DNA from: Lycocorax pyrrhopterus obiensis
Taxonomy: Eukaryota; Chordata; Aves; Passeriformes; Paradisaeidae
Direction of reading: 5' to 3'
NCBI GenBank assembly: GCA_014706295.1
Contig: JACSVZ010000008.1
Coordinates: 14,038,159 to 14,102,158, forward strand
DNA: 64,000 nucleotides
In this document: positions 1-13,314 of the stretch, one piece after another
How positions within the stretch are numbered: position 1 is the stretch's first letter
Layout of the letters: each line of letters starts with the position of its first letter
Notes under the pieces: model-generated
The model's input: only the letters and a program-made list of their open reading frames with translations
The model's database searches: none
What the model was told of the DNA's origin: nothing
Program-made: the position numbers and the translations under genes

Positions 1-3000
1 ACAATCAGTATGGCAAGAATGCGGCCAGATGCTTACCAAGAACCTCCTACATCCTCCACAATGGCAGTGAGGTTATGAAGCAAATGCACCTTTCCATGCA
101 TACCTTTCCAGCTGGTCAGGAGAAGCAGAGGGGAACCCGGCACTGCAGACATTATCTTCTGCTCTCCTCTGCCCTTCCAACACACACATGCACAGCAGAG
201 CCCAAGCAACTGGTGCTAAAAGGGTGCTTTGAGCTCTTTCCTCACAGAGTATCCAAGTAATTCCCTCAAGCTTTCTATGTGCTTAAAGGTAATAGACCCT
301 GCCATGGATGCAGTGGGGAGAATCAAGGGATGGAAGCCAGGCTTCTGCTCCGAACTCAAGGAGCCTGTTGGTGCACACCGACCACAAAGGGAACCCAGAG
401 AAACTCTGACTTACAGAGATACCAAGGGGACACGGAACACTCACCTCTCTGAGGTGACTACAGCAAGAAAAAATCTATACACACTCCCACCATATCACCT
501 CCACAGGAGGCTGGTGTTCTCAGATACCCCCAGCTAATTAAGTAATACTGTAATTTTTTACTATTATGGTATGCACGGTTAGTATTGCCACTTAACTAAA
601 ACTACTGAAGTAATTACCACGATTCCTTTGAAGAACAGTTGGCTAGGCAGGAAAGACATCTCACAGAGTGCAAAGAAACACAATAGACTGGAAGACTACT
701 AAGTCTACAATATCTACTATTAAGACTACAGAAGACAGTATGGCAACTGTAAGAGATTAGGGGAAAAAAAATTGTTATTCAACCAGGAAATGTCAAATGG
801 CTTCATTCTTATACCAACTTTAAAGGCATTGGAAACTATTTTCAGAGAAGAAATCTCCTGCGTAAACACTGGATGCAGGTAATTTAGGAGAGAACTGATT
901 TTAACTGATTATATTGGCTTCTCAACCACTGAAATCCAGCCTACTGTCATGAAGTACAAGTGGGACTCCAAGACTATAGCTCATAATCACCACTAAGCAT
1001 TTTAATGACATTTCATACACACAATATACACACTCACGCAAGAGGGTACATTTTTAAGGGTAACAGCTTCTATCACATAACTTAAAAATTAATTTTAGCA
1101 ATTATTTTTCTACTAACTCTTCAAACATCAAACAGAAACTAAATTCAAAATGTAACCTCCTGCCTTGAATAAATACAGCCTTTCAAAAGGATTTTTAGAA
1201 TGCATTGAATGAAATTATGGATCCATCACTGAGCAAGCAGATATGCTTCCACTTTACATCCCTTCAGAGCAGGCATCATAGTGGCTTCATGAGTACCATT
1301 ACAACTTGTGCTGCCAAATTCATACTAGCATTAGGGGACATGTAATGCTTTGAGTATCAATATGGCAAAAAAAAAAAAGAGCTCAAAAATATCTTCAGCC
1401 ATAAGTTTCATAAAAACCATGTGTTAAAACAAATGCTAAGTCATCAGAAACTCTTTTATACAATTTCTGCAGAACTATGAGATCCACCCTGTATGAAATA
1501 GAGGGGAAGAAGAAATCTTGGTCTCTGAGGGGTACAAAAAGCCAAAACAACAAGCAAACACAAAAGGCATTTCAATGTACAGGCAGGAAAATAAGTTTTA
1601 ATGTTTGCAGTGCAAGACCTTGACTTCCTTACACTCACATGATTCATGCAGGTTCTTCACTCAGTGTTTCTATTGACATCCCATTTCTAGCTTAATCGAT
1701 AGAAAAATAGAAATTCATATTATTTTTGAAGGCTTTGACAACACTGCAACGTCTAACACCACATTTTGGTTTCTGAACACATTTCTTGAAGGTATAATGA
1801 ACTATTTCTTTCCAGAATGAAATTCTTCATGACAAGCAAAAGGAATCTTTGGCTCATTCCTGCATATCTGCTTTGATAAAAATTTCCAAAGGCAGAGACA
1901 TGTTCTATCAATAAGCCAAAACTCCTACTGCCCTCCCCTTAAGAGTTTACATGAAGGAACACCATTGTTTTTGTCAAGTTTTCCCTGGACAAGACACAAA
2001 AAAAAAGAATGTGGAAAAAAACAGAAATCAAGGCAAAAAATATCTTCTTCTACAAATCTAGAACAAGAAAAATCAGACTGTGTAATATTTTTATGCAGGA
2101 AACTATTTCAAAATATGCTTCCTATTCTAAAATGACACTGCACAGGAAGTAATGGAACTATTTCTCTCTTGCTCACCTTATAAAATTTTGACATCACTTC
2201 CGCCTGCTGTATGTTCAACCCTATAACCTCCCAAGCTCTGTATGTTGGTCACTCTCCCTTCTCTGTTGCCCCTTCCCCCTGACTGTAATGGACAGTTCCC
2301 TCCTGGATATCCCAAAAGACAAAGATGTGCCTGGTAAGTGGGGAGAGGTCAAAGATGAGCACAGCTATTTATTACATATACTGCAACCAGATGGAAGTAA
2401 CTCATCCATCAAGGAACTCGTCATCCTCATCACATTAACTTTTTATAAAAAGCCTACTGCTCCTTCTCTGATCCACACAGTTCAGCTTCCTCTCTTCTGT
2501 GTGCTTTTACAAAATGAACCCTCTCTAACCCCATCGCCACCTTCTCCTTAAATCATTGCTACCTATCACTCCATGGTTATTTTTAAACTTTACTTTTATC
2601 AATACTCATCCTGTAGCTCTGGGAGATATTAAAAGTGTACCAGGGCAAGGAAGGGCGTTTCTGACACTTGCTCCCTCATTCATCAGCCCCTCATAGGCCC
2701 GTTGGTGACAATGAAAAGATTTCACAATACTGTGCGGCAGAAACTCATTCTCCCACTCATCCATCATGCTCAACCTAGCAGCAGTTCTACTGACCTAATC
2801 TGTAATGCCTCAATGCTCACTGGAGATTTCTTAAAGGCACCCTTCATTGTTGTTAGTTACAAAGAATAAGCCTGGGCCATTAGATAAGGAGACTAAATGG
2901 TGCAAGAATTAATGCAATACTGTATCGTCACCAAGTCGCAGGTTCAAAGACTACAGTGTTAGAGTCAGTGTGGAAGATGGCTTTTATCTGAATTTTGTTG

Positions 3001-3904
3001 CAGATCATATGAAAAGGAGATGAAAGTAGTTTAAACTCACTTCTGGGTGTAGATAGCACAAGTGTGAGTCACTATCACTAATTTATCACTTTTTGACACA
3101 GGCTAATAGGCCCCAGATACTCCACAATAAACCAAAAACCACATTAGAGCCCCTTCTTCAGAAAATGAGTCACAAGTAAGTAAGCCATAGCTGAATACTT
3201 TAATGGAACAAACTTTTTTTCTAAAGGGAAGAAGCACCTGTGTGAGCAGCTGATATAAAAATATAAGACACAATGAAAAATGTAGTACAGATTTTGTAAG
3301 TAGGGATGGAAGAGACAGCTAGATGTATGATTTTATCACATTGACATAGCCATAAAAGAATGACAACACAAAGAGTAACTGATGAACATAAATAAGTAAA
3401 TAGCAATCAATGATGAGTGAAACAGTCATTCTGTAAGAGTTCAAAATTTATTGTGCCATTTCACTTAACGGAGTTAACTATTTTTTTTAATGGTGCAATG
3501 GATCAGTCATTCACAAACAAGCAAACCTAACATGTTGTGCAAGGTCTTCTGCACATTAGAATGCTATTTGTCTAAGACATTGTTGGTATGAGATTTAAAA
3601 ATAACTTCCAAAAAATTAATTTGTTATTTAACCATAGACATAAACACGTAGACAAATACTAATTTGTTACTCTGCCAGCTTCCTCAGCTCCTTCCCTGCT
3701 GTGAGTACTGTCTAGGTGCCTCAAAGACAAAAACCTCTTTATAGACATCAGTCTGTGGTTTGCATTACACTCTGGGACCAAGGCCACAGTCACTTGAAGA
3801 GGCCAAACCCAGACTAAGAAAAAGCCCCTGACCTACATATAAATATCAGCACAGTATGCAAAATTGACAATAAATAGAAGTTTTAGCTGTGTACCTGTGT
3901 TTTA
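1..3904. other. Non-coding AT-rich sequence, no gene seen
   Basis: No frame here carries a recognisable domain. The open frames (for example 229-537 on + and 1456-1647 on -) are short and unremarkable. There is a pure A run at 1367-1378 and a somewhat more GC-rich stretch around 2200-2800. The latter includes an ATG followed 46 bases later by a good splice donor (see findings). No CR1, tRNA or known small RNA was recognised. Composition fits intergenic or intronic vertebrate DNA. Confidence 0.6.
1367..1378. repeat. Poly-A run, 12 A
   Basis: Twelve uninterrupted A residues within ordinary AT-rich sequence. No retroposon body was recognised immediately upstream, so this is a simple homopolymer rather than a demonstrable retroposon tail. 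Confidence 0.8.
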
Positions 3905-4035
3905 AACACTGAAAACTGGGGTACAAGAAACTAAAAGACTTGTCAAAGATCCCATGACAACCTGACACAGGGGTAGAAATTGACTCCAGTATATATTTTA
4001 GACCAGTTTTCTTATGCAAGAGTCCACCTTTATAC
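3905..4035 (-). mobile_element. MIR-like ancient SINE remnant, reverse strand
   Basis: The stretch runs 'gaaaactggggtacaagaaa', then 'gacttgtcaaagatccca', then 'ggggtagaaattgactcc'. This follows the order of the reverse complement of the MIR core (gaaactgaggcacagag, taacttgcccaaggtcac, gcagagccgggattcgaac). The following 'tagaccagttttcttatgc' fits the start of the tRNA-like head in the same orientation. It is strongly diverged, as expected of an element older than the radiation of birds. It carries no intact promoter boxes. Assigned by eye; a RepeatMasker run with an amniote library would settle family and ends. Confidence 0.5.
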
Positions 4036-6161
4036 CTCCACTTTTATATACTAAGTAGAAAATAACAGGGCTGGATAGAAGGATTGATTAGTCACAATCC
4101 TCAAATGCAAAGTACTACATAAAAAGGTCATACTTTATGCATGCAAAATGCTTACAATTAAGTATATATAGTATGTAGAGGACAAAGACTTGGCTTTTCT
4201 CTCTTCTCCAAATGCTAGTGAGAACACGGAAGAATAGAATATACACTACAACATATTTTTTTAGTTGAATAGGCTGTTCTGAGCAAAGTAAGCATTTTTG
4301 GTTACAAGAACAAAAAGGAATCCTGCTAAGACCTGCAGTTTTAGTAAACTGAAAGCCTGTGCAGCTTAGGTTAGCATACAGTATTTATCTGCCCTGTTCA
4401 AAAACTGGAAAGAAACTACAAAAGCCAAATGGATATAGCTCCATCTCCAACATTTTTTAGAGTTCAAGCACTGTTGAGATCACTTCTCCTCCACTTCCCC
4501 TAAACAGAATCAAGCCTTGCAAAGCACTGTGCACCTGCAACATGCAAGGTCACTTATCAGAAAATACTCCACGTTTTTTCCAGGTCGAAAACGTTCAACA
4601 GGGCATACTGCACCCAGAAATATGCAGGAAGGGAAATCCTCAAAAGAATATCACTAGAATAATTGTAGCACTAAACACATAACTTGCACTACACAATTAG
4701 CTTTTGGAAGCTTATTGGATATTCCAAGGCTAGAGAGAAATATCCATTTCTTCCACAAGACTCCCAAAAGCATTCACAGCCATTAATTACACTTGCCATG
4801 TTGACATTTCCTTTTAGCCAATGAACTCTAAGGTCCAGTTGTCACCTTGGGTTATCTTCTAACAGCAAGACATCCCGACTTTTCCATAAGGTATGTGCGT
4901 CTTGGCACTTACCAAAATTCCCTCATTCTACTATGTGAATGTCTTATGCCATTTTTCTTCAAAGCATCGCAAATTCAGGATTTACCCAGCCTAAGACATT
5001 TACAGAAATAAAGACTGCTACATAGTTTTTTTGGCAACGGCAAAGAAATTACACCTCTAGAGAAACAGAACTCTTTTCATAAATAACGGATTTATGGTGT
5101 GCTCTATTGAAAGCACTTCCCAGGAGAATGTTAGTCAGCACACTCTGCTATGTAATACCTTCAGCCGTATTAGCTTTTCCATAAGTAATTTGGTATGCCT
5201 ACCCACTTGGAGAGGAAAAATAAAAGAAGAAAAAAAGAAGTTGCAGGCTTTTGTACCAACATCCATCCAATATTCAAAAAAGAAAGCAGTGACTTAAGGA
5301 TTTGAGCTAACCAAGCTCCCTGCAGAATATGACCCTGAAAAAATATTACTTGTAGATGGTGTATGTTAATCACTGATCCCTGGAAATCTCATCTGAAACA
5401 CGTCTAATCAGTAATAACCAAACTGTCATACTTTGAGATGACTACATTTCCCAGAATAGCTAAGGCTGTTCCAAGGATCAAGATTCATTGTCCCTGTCCT
5501 GAACAATTAAGGTCAGGATCCTCCAACATTCAGGTTAGAGCTGCTTCTCTGTGGCACAAAGCTTCCTTGCAACCTGCAAGCAGAATGAACAATTCTGAAG
5601 ACGCCCGACCCCCCTCTTAATACTTGGAGCTCAGTAGGAGACCAATCCATGGACAATTTTCCTGTCCTGACTTGATGAGCTTAAAATTTTATTAGAAGAA
5701 AGTAATATTACAGCTCAAATGAACTGATAGATGAGAGAAAGCCACTGCAACAAAGGCATACATACCGACCTATAATTTGGACATCACAAATCATAATTAA
5801 AATGTAAAAATCTCCAATATAATGAACACATGGCTTATTTAACATGCTTATAAAACATGCAAGCTTTTTCTTAAATGATCTTTGATAAATTAAGGTATAT
5901 TGACAATTGTATTTATAATACCGTAGGGTTTTTTAAATGTATTTACTGGGAGCAGGAGGGGCATGGACTGTCACAGTCAGGATGGTACAGTTTTCTACAG
6001 TGGGGGAAGACAGAAGGAGACTTTTTATAACCTCAAAAGGCAAAACCATATTTCAGAAAATGTTATTTAACACAATGATGTGATAAGGTGGAAATTCTCT
6101 GACCTAAGACAAGCTATTATTGCTAACTATTCCCTAAACCCCACTGCCGTGCTTTGGGCTT

Positions 6162-6183
6162 GTTTATTTATTTATTTATTTAT
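6162..6183. repeat. (TTTA)n microsatellite, about 5 units
   Basis: Five perfect TTTA units in direct succession. A shorter array of the same unit lies at 22754-22769. Confidence 0.85.
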
Positions 6184-9100
6184 CAGTCTTCCACTTTCCT
6201 AAATCCAGCTGCAGAGCATCCGATCTTTGCTTTCGTCTTAATGTCTCTTTATGTTGAACAACAATTGCTTAGAGAAATGGGCTTCAGTTTTGAACAGTCT
6301 ATTTTATTAAAAACCAGCTGCAGCTCTAAATGCTATAGGCACATTTAAAATATTAGTATTTTCACAAATTAGCATACAGCTCTAATACAAAAAGGGAAAG
6401 CTTTTTATTCAAATCAAATAAGCTGTAATAATGAATTATGCGTATTTATATATTTATGTAGTGCATTATATCCCAAAATACTTACACAAGTCGCTGACAG
6501 ATGCAAAACTACACATGTTAAAATACTTGATTTTTTTGCCAGGTAACTAAAATCCCTTCAGATAGAAAAGAAAGGGCATAGGCTTGGCAGTGAAGAAAAA
6601 ATATATGGAAGTACATTTTGTGTTTAGATTTGCAAAATAAGTCTAAAACATCTTTAAGACTTCTAATACTGTATTCTGATCAACAGAGAAAAGCCAGCAA
6701 CATCCACATGCTTTTCATTTGGGCACACGATGATATGGAGCATGAACTCATTTACAACTCTCCACAACTGAGATCACAACATCATTTAATACTTCAGAAA
6801 GTCTTGATAATATTGTTGTCTTACACTATACAAACTACAAGCCTAAAATGTGGCTCCTAGTATTTCCTAAGTATAATCTGCAGATTTCTTAGCACCTTTT
6901 GTCTGTAAAGTCAAGACTCTTAAGTACCATGGACCACATGCCAAAATACAAGAGAAAAAAATTAATCTTTTTAGTTACTTTTTTAAAAAAGTAATATATT
7001 TCTCTAACACTTTTACAACAAAATCCATCATTTTGTGGACTTGCAGAACTGAAAGCTAAAAACCTTCCTTTACCTGAATCCTAATGTAGGAAGTATCACA
7101 GATTTATAATGGTGAAGAATGAAGAAACACATTTTTCATTTCTGCCAGCTGGCTTTACAAAACCAATGGATAATGAGAGCATTCGATACCTTCTGGAGTA
7201 CCACCAGCCACAAGAAAAGGAAAACTCCAGGAAGAATTGCAAAAAATGCCCTGGGTCAGTGGGAACACTTCTCTCTTAATTGCATTATAAATTGGTTGGA
7301 TTTGTGCAAGTAACTGCCTGAGACAGCCTAGAAAATCTCACCTATGGTTCAAAATACCATTGTTTTAAGAAGAAAAAAACAAGACACGGCAGAGAAGTTG
7401 GCACCATTTCATTGGAACATCTGAGGCTGCATCAGTATCCAAGATTAAGGGTACAGATTCAAATCGTGGGCAAGGAGATTTTTGCATAGTTTCATGTTGA
7501 CAAAATGCAATATTCATCCTAACACAAAGATAAGGTTCATAAAACACTAATAGCATTGTCTTTTCTGGTAGAGCCTACATACAAAACCTGAGATTAAAGT
7601 TCCTGAGCATTAAAACAAACCGCTGAAATAAACACACCTGCTGCAGAAGTAATGCCAAATTTCAATTCAGACTGTCATAAATACAAAGTACGTAAGAGTC
7701 TCGTTGGAAAATTAGTAATATCATGTCCAGGTGCTCTACTGAATGTATTTGCCAGGCAGGTATTTTCTGGGTATTCTTTTTTAATCTGACCTTAAAAAAA
7801 GTCTGGAGAAAGCCATTTCAGAATTTTTCTTCAACATTTATCTCAAAAATGGGCCATTTGATTCGTGAACATCTCTAATGTATATCATCAGTGACTGAAG
7901 GAGTTTTTTTATATGATTTTTGACAATTTAACAAGTCCTCCTGACAAATTAAATGGTTGTGTTGACAACTTAACTGTACTGCCAATCAATATTTTCAATT
8001 ACTTTCATTGTCATTCAGAAAAAATACAACACGAGGTCATACAGTGGTAAAACCAAGAAAGGAAAATAAAATGATGCAGAGTTGGGAGGGAGGGGTGCAC
8101 TGGGAGGGGACTGAAACTTTGAGGCACAACATGCAATTTAAAAATTCTTTGTTTTTCAGGGGAAAGGTTAGGTGTTTCAGAATAACTTCTCTAATTTTAG
8201 ACCTTGGTGACATCTCACTGAGAATACAACACAGTTCCCTTTCTTCCCATAAGCTATTTAAAGTCATTAAACTTGAGCTGCTACCGCATGGCACTTTCGG
8301 TGAAATCCTCTTTGTTCCATCACTTCACACCATAACCCCCACGTTCTTAACTACTAAACCAGCCCTATACAAGGTAGATGGGAGCGCATTTCGAGAGCTA
8401 TGGGTCAGCTACAGATTTTTTAAGTCAGACTCTTAGGACAGAGTCCTGACAAACACAGCTCTGGGATGGAGAAAGCACTGTATTTTCAAACATTGGTACC
8501 ACAGAGAAGAAACACTTTCTGCATGTTGGACTACAGTGACAAACTTCTTACTGTAGCTCTGTTGGAAATTAATACATACTGGCAACTAATTTTTACACAA
8601 AAAGTTTACACAAAATCTGTACTAAACTACTGTTGGTATAAAAATATACATTAATGCAATGACCAAGAAATCCAAATTACTTTGTGAATTTCTCTTTTCC
8701 TTAACACAATGGGGAATCAAACAATGTGATTAATTAAAAAATAACATTAAAAAAAAGGCAGCTTAATCCCAAATCTCTTTCCTCCCAAGATAAGAAGATA
8801 GGATACAGGCATGAAAGCTAAGTGTCAGCAGTTCCCAGAATCTTAACATTTTCTGGCTCACCAATTTAAGGTATGCAGAAGGAAATTTACTCGCACATGC
8901 AAGGGGAACCTGAGCTTTTTGAGCTCTGCATCCACAGCTGCTGCAGACTGGAACAGAGCAAAGTAGGCAGCCAAAGGAAAGGACACAGATTGGCACACAG
9001 CCCAAAGTGAGCAGAGAAGAAGAACATGGATTTAAAAGTACGTGCAGGGAAACCTACTCTTAGAGGCAAAACAAACCAAAAAAAGAAGAAGCACGTGAGG

Positions 9101-10086
9101 ATGCTTTTTGGAAACTGGAGAGAAGTGATGAAGGTAGTATGCAGATAAATGCCTGGAACCTGTTACGAAGAAAAGTGAGTGTGAAGAAAAGTATGTATGA
9201 AGGTGAGTCTGGTTTTCAGTTAATCCAAGCATAAACCTTTTAAAGGTGAACACCCCAAAATCAATAGTCATTTTAGAAGCAAAGTACTGCATATATTACC
9301 TGTATTGTGAGAGACCAGATAATCCTCTCTGCGTACGCCTAACAGTGTTCTATTTTTGTCAGAATTCTCCTCTTGAAAAAGAGCCATAATAGAGATATTT
9401 ACTAATATCAGTCTAAGCCCTCCTTGTTTAAAGGATTCAAGAAGTCCAGGACTATTAAAAAACATTACCAATAAGATGAGTAAGATGATATTGCTGGTCA
9501 CTCCATTTATAGATCCTGCTTCTCCTGCTATTAAAAATCAATTTATTTTTCACTGTCATATAGGGGAGGAAGAGTGAGAGAAGCTTTTCAGGCAATTCTG
9601 TATCTCACAGTCCCAACCTGAGAAAATAAGCATGCAGAGACAGGAAAGATGGTTTTATCGCTACAAGATAAAAAGGCATATTGATATAGTGGTTAAATAT
9701 TGCAAAGAACTTTTTGGCATTTCTGGCAAAAACCCAATCAAGTCTTTGTCCACAAAAACTTTAAAACTACGAAAGTGATCAAAAAATATTGCCACTGACC
9801 AATTTACAGTTACTCCTTCAAGTTCAGTTCTAGCATTTTAAGTGGATTTTAAAATCTTTTGTGTTAACTAAGTATTTACTGCTTTATCTTAATTTTTTTC
9901 TATTCCCTTCCAACTCTGAGACCAGTTTTAATATTTTCATCATTTACATTTAACAAGTTATCTACACAGAATTTGGTTTCAGTTAGCAAAGGCAAGCAAT
10001 TGGCAACTCCTCCCCTTCTTTTAGCTACTGTTTTAAACAAAGAAAGATCACAAGTGCTGTGCTTAAAAATAAAGAAAAAAATAAAC

Positions 10087-10115
10087 TGGGGGAAAAAAAA
10101 AAAGAAGAAGAAAAG
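10087..10115 (+). repeat. Purine (G/A) tract
   Basis: A pure G/A stretch: a GGGGG run, then a long A run, then AAG-type repeats. It produces the lysine-rich translation in two overlapping open frames here, which is a composition effect and not evidence of a protein. Confidence 0.7.
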
Positions 10116-11695
10116 ATGTTACATCATCAAGTCTTGGTCATTGCAAGGTGTGTTGATTCTATTCAGGTCAATAAGCTTCCAAAGCTACCAATACAAAGAT
10201 ACACTTTGGTGCAACAAGAAAAGAAAAAAAATAATGTCTTATGAAGAAGCAGAATACAGAAGTTTATGTGAAAAGACAGACTTCTTGAGGCAGATTCCAT
10301 TGCTTGTGTTGCTGCAAAACCAATGGATTCTGCACAGTTCTGTTAACCATCAGCAATTATCTTCCTGTCAAAGCTAAAGGTAACAAATTTCCCCATATCC
10401 AGCAAGGCTATATCATCAACCGGACACCAGCATCATTTGACGGAAACTAAATCACGACACCAGCCAAGAGCTCTGACAGACAAATGTGCTGCCTCTGAAA
10501 ATCTAGGCCTATCACTCAGAGGAGGAAAAAAGGTTCTCTCAGCTGGTCTTTCTGAAAAGAGATTAAATGTTGTAGATTCTGTAAGTACAGTACCAAGCAA
10601 ATCCTAAATATGAGAATTATTAATGGACTTTACTACTGGTCTTTTTAATCTTTTGCCAACATATGTTCATCTATTTTACCTTGGTCTGTCTTGTTTCCTG
10701 ATGGACATAAAAGGCAGGAACCGTGCATTATCCTAGTCTTAATCAGAGACAGCAGCACAAGAACAATGTACCTCTACCTATCACTCCGATAACACTTTAG
10801 CGCTGGCTGTGCTTTTATAATGAAGACTGTGCAATAAAAGATACCTCTAATGTGTCCTGTCCTTATGCTTAACAATAACATTCATTTCATGATATGCTAT
10901 ATAATGGGAATACCACTTCTTAACCCGCTCAGTAACAAAGTACTGCATTATCACAATGCAATTGCAGTTTGGCTGGAATTTCCTGATAATCTGTGGCTGG
11001 AACTCACATTCTTTTCCCCAAAGGGACATACAGTACAGTAGATCAGCCTGTAACTGCAAAACTACAATTGGAGTATGGCTATCTTTAACCTGTGTAATAC
11101 CCAAGGTATAAAAAATGTGATGCTTTGTAAAGTGCTATATATTGCTAAATACAAACCAAAGAACTTTCATTGACAGGTCAGTGAGATATTTTTTATACAG
11201 GATCTAGTGTCACATTAAAGGTAATCACAGACACAATTATCTGGTGGAAATTCCAGTGGAAAGCCTGTGAGGGGGACTTGATGTCTGGAGGGATTGATGG
11301 TGCCGGAAAATGCCTTTCCCCTCTTGGTCAGTGGTTCAAACATGGGCCAGGCTGGTTGTGACCTAGAGCTGTTACTGCTTGACAGCTGTTCAATGACCTA
11401 TGTGAAACAAGCAGATTCAGACCAGCACCTTTTGGGGTGATGCCCACTCCCCATGGAACACACAGCTGCAGCAGATATCAATTGCAAGCATCTGAGGAGC
11501 TTCCAGCAGCTTGAGGCACTGTATGGACTGCATGGACATTGTTCCCAGAGGCACTGATTCCAAGCAGGGCTTGCCATACATACACATCCTCGTATGGAAA
11601 CACTCACACATCCTACATTTCATAAGACTGGACGTTTTGGCTCAGTGAGGCTGCTTTCCAGTAAAGCAAATGTTTCTCTATAATAACTTAAACTA

Positions 11696-11733
11696 CAAAA
11701 AAACCCCAAAAAACCCCAAAAAACAAACCCACA
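11696..11733 (+). repeat. A-tract/CCCC tandem repeat
   Basis: Repeats of A6-7 followed by CCCC, two clean units plus a degenerate third, then 'aaacccacag'. The opposite strand has GGGG runs separated by T runs. Similar tracts recur at 20243-20260, 29228-29254, 41635-41673, 50509-50527 and 51647-51672, and in inverse orientation at 23218-23259. Confidence 0.75.
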
Positions 11734-13232
11734 GAACACACTGTGAAATTTGCTAATTAAGTTTCAAATTCTAGATTGTATTTACCCCAAGTGTTGACAA
11801 TTCACACACAGAAGAGAGTGTATTAGAAACAGAAGCTTAGTTTGAAAGAGTAGTTTCTGTTTCCTACCTTTTATTTTAAATTTTCAAGTATTCTGCCAAA
11901 TTGGCAGATTCTATATAGAGAGGAAGAACAGAGAGAACAGTTTAAGTGAAAAACAGTACAATAAATAGAGAAGCAAGAGAGAACTTCAACTGCTTCATGC
12001 TGATACGTTGTATCTTAAATATAAGACAATAAAGTTGGGAATTTTTCCCCACTTAGGAAGACTGGGACTCAATGGGAATCCTAAAAGAACTTAAATATAA
12101 TTCAAGTGTTTCTGTATTGAAACCAAAGTTTATATTCTGAAGAAAGACGTTCACTGGTGGGTTTTTTTCCCTTTCCTTTTTGATCTCTCTCACATAAAGA
12201 GGAAAAAAGTACTGTTTATTCTAAGATTAATAGAGCACACAAAATACGGATACAGCATCATGAAAGCTACCAAAACTCCAAGAGTCTGCTTTTCTGTAAA
12301 TTTACAACTCATAGGATACAGAAAATACCAAACACCTCCTAAAGACTGGGATCCAAAAAATGATCCTCTTAATTAAGTTTCATGCGGGTTTCAGATTAAT
12401 TAGAACATGCAGCAAACGTGAGATCAGGTACCAGGCATTTACTGAAAGTTCTCAAATATTAGTATAAGCTAGCTCTGATTAACCCATATGTGGGATGGAT
12501 GAACCCATACTGCTGCACAATTTTAGAAACAGAGAAGTTAGCAGCTATTCATCTGGAGAAATTAGGTATTTAACAGCTAGCTAATTCATTATTAAAGCAT
12601 TTAAACCAAAGAAAGAGCTAACCTGGGTAAGTGATGAAAATTCTTAGCTTGACTCTACTTTTAACCTCAGTGTGATACCTAAACAGTCTACTCATTCATT
12701 CTACATCAAAGCGACGCTTGTGAAACACTATGTTTTAATTAGGATGCTTTATAATATGGAACAAAAAGTATTGAAATGAAACACATAATTAAAACACATG
12801 TCATGCTGAATCATTTTCATTTATATCACAATACACCAGTGCCATGACACTGTTGCTACAGGCTCTGAGTGCTACTGAGGACATATTTACCTACCAGCAG
12901 GAAATCTCATCCAAGAGTGCTTGAAATCCTGGCTGTCCATATTTGTCTATACTAATCCTATTTACGCACTCGCCACTGAGCTTGTTCTGGAAGGACCCTA
13001 CATTCAGTCTAAGACTACTGGCAGTACCTCTGCCCTCTTCTGCATATTGATTAGTGCACAGATGGGGGTGGGGGCAAGAAGAGAAAGGAAATAAAATGAA
13101 ACTACCAAATATTCAGCCTGTCACAGGACAGTAATTGAAATATGCTTTTTTCCTTTACAAATTAATATTTCTGTTACAAACCATTGAAGGAAGTTTATAA
13201 CACCAATAACACCTGAGAAATCAGTCACTACT

Positions 13233-13314
13233 GTAGTTAATGACTGGTTTGGTAGATTGTTAACTGCCCTTAACTTCCCATGAGTGGTTAACTAACAAAC
13301 CAGTCATTACCTAC
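13233..13314. other. 82-nt imperfect inverted repeat (hairpin)
   Basis: The left arm 13233-13264 and the right arm 13287-13314 are near reverse complements. The core 'taatgactggtttg' (13238-13251) matches 'caaaccagtcatta' (13296-13309) over 14 perfect base pairs. Outside it, 'gtag' pairs with 'ctac' across one mismatch. Towards the loop there is a 4-nt bulge on the left arm, then 'gttaac' pairs with 'gttaac'. The loop is about 22 nt. Length and stem geometry resemble a microRNA precursor, but the sequence matches no microRNA I recognise. It could instead be a relic of a small palindromic DNA transposon, or chance. No gene adjoins it. Confidence 0.7.

Larger units (their letters stand above)
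4036..13232. other. Non-coding AT-rich sequence, no gene seen
   Basis: More than 9 kb without a recognisable gene, RNA or CR1 element. The longest open frames (8008-8436 on +, 142 codons; 9973-10377 on +, 134 codons with a lysine run translated from an A-rich tract) have no known domain and no bias typical of coding sequence. Small features inside are a TTTA microsatellite at 6162-6183, a purine tract at 10087-10115 and an A/C tract at 11696-11733. The stretch 11250-11630 is a little more GC-rich and holds overlapping reverse-strand frames that I could not recognise. Confidence 0.6.

Noticed and set aside
8008..8436. 142-codon open frame on +
   Set aside because: Unrecognisable translation, overlapped by an 86-codon reverse frame; no start or splice context that stands out.
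9899..9930. 'cccttccaactctgagacc' recalling a CR1 3' end
   Set aside because: Upstream sequence is a T-rich tract without CR1 landmarks, and no octamer tail follows.
9973..10377. 134-codon open frame on + with lysine-rich centre
   Set aside because: The lysines come from an A/AAG tract; the rest is uninformative.
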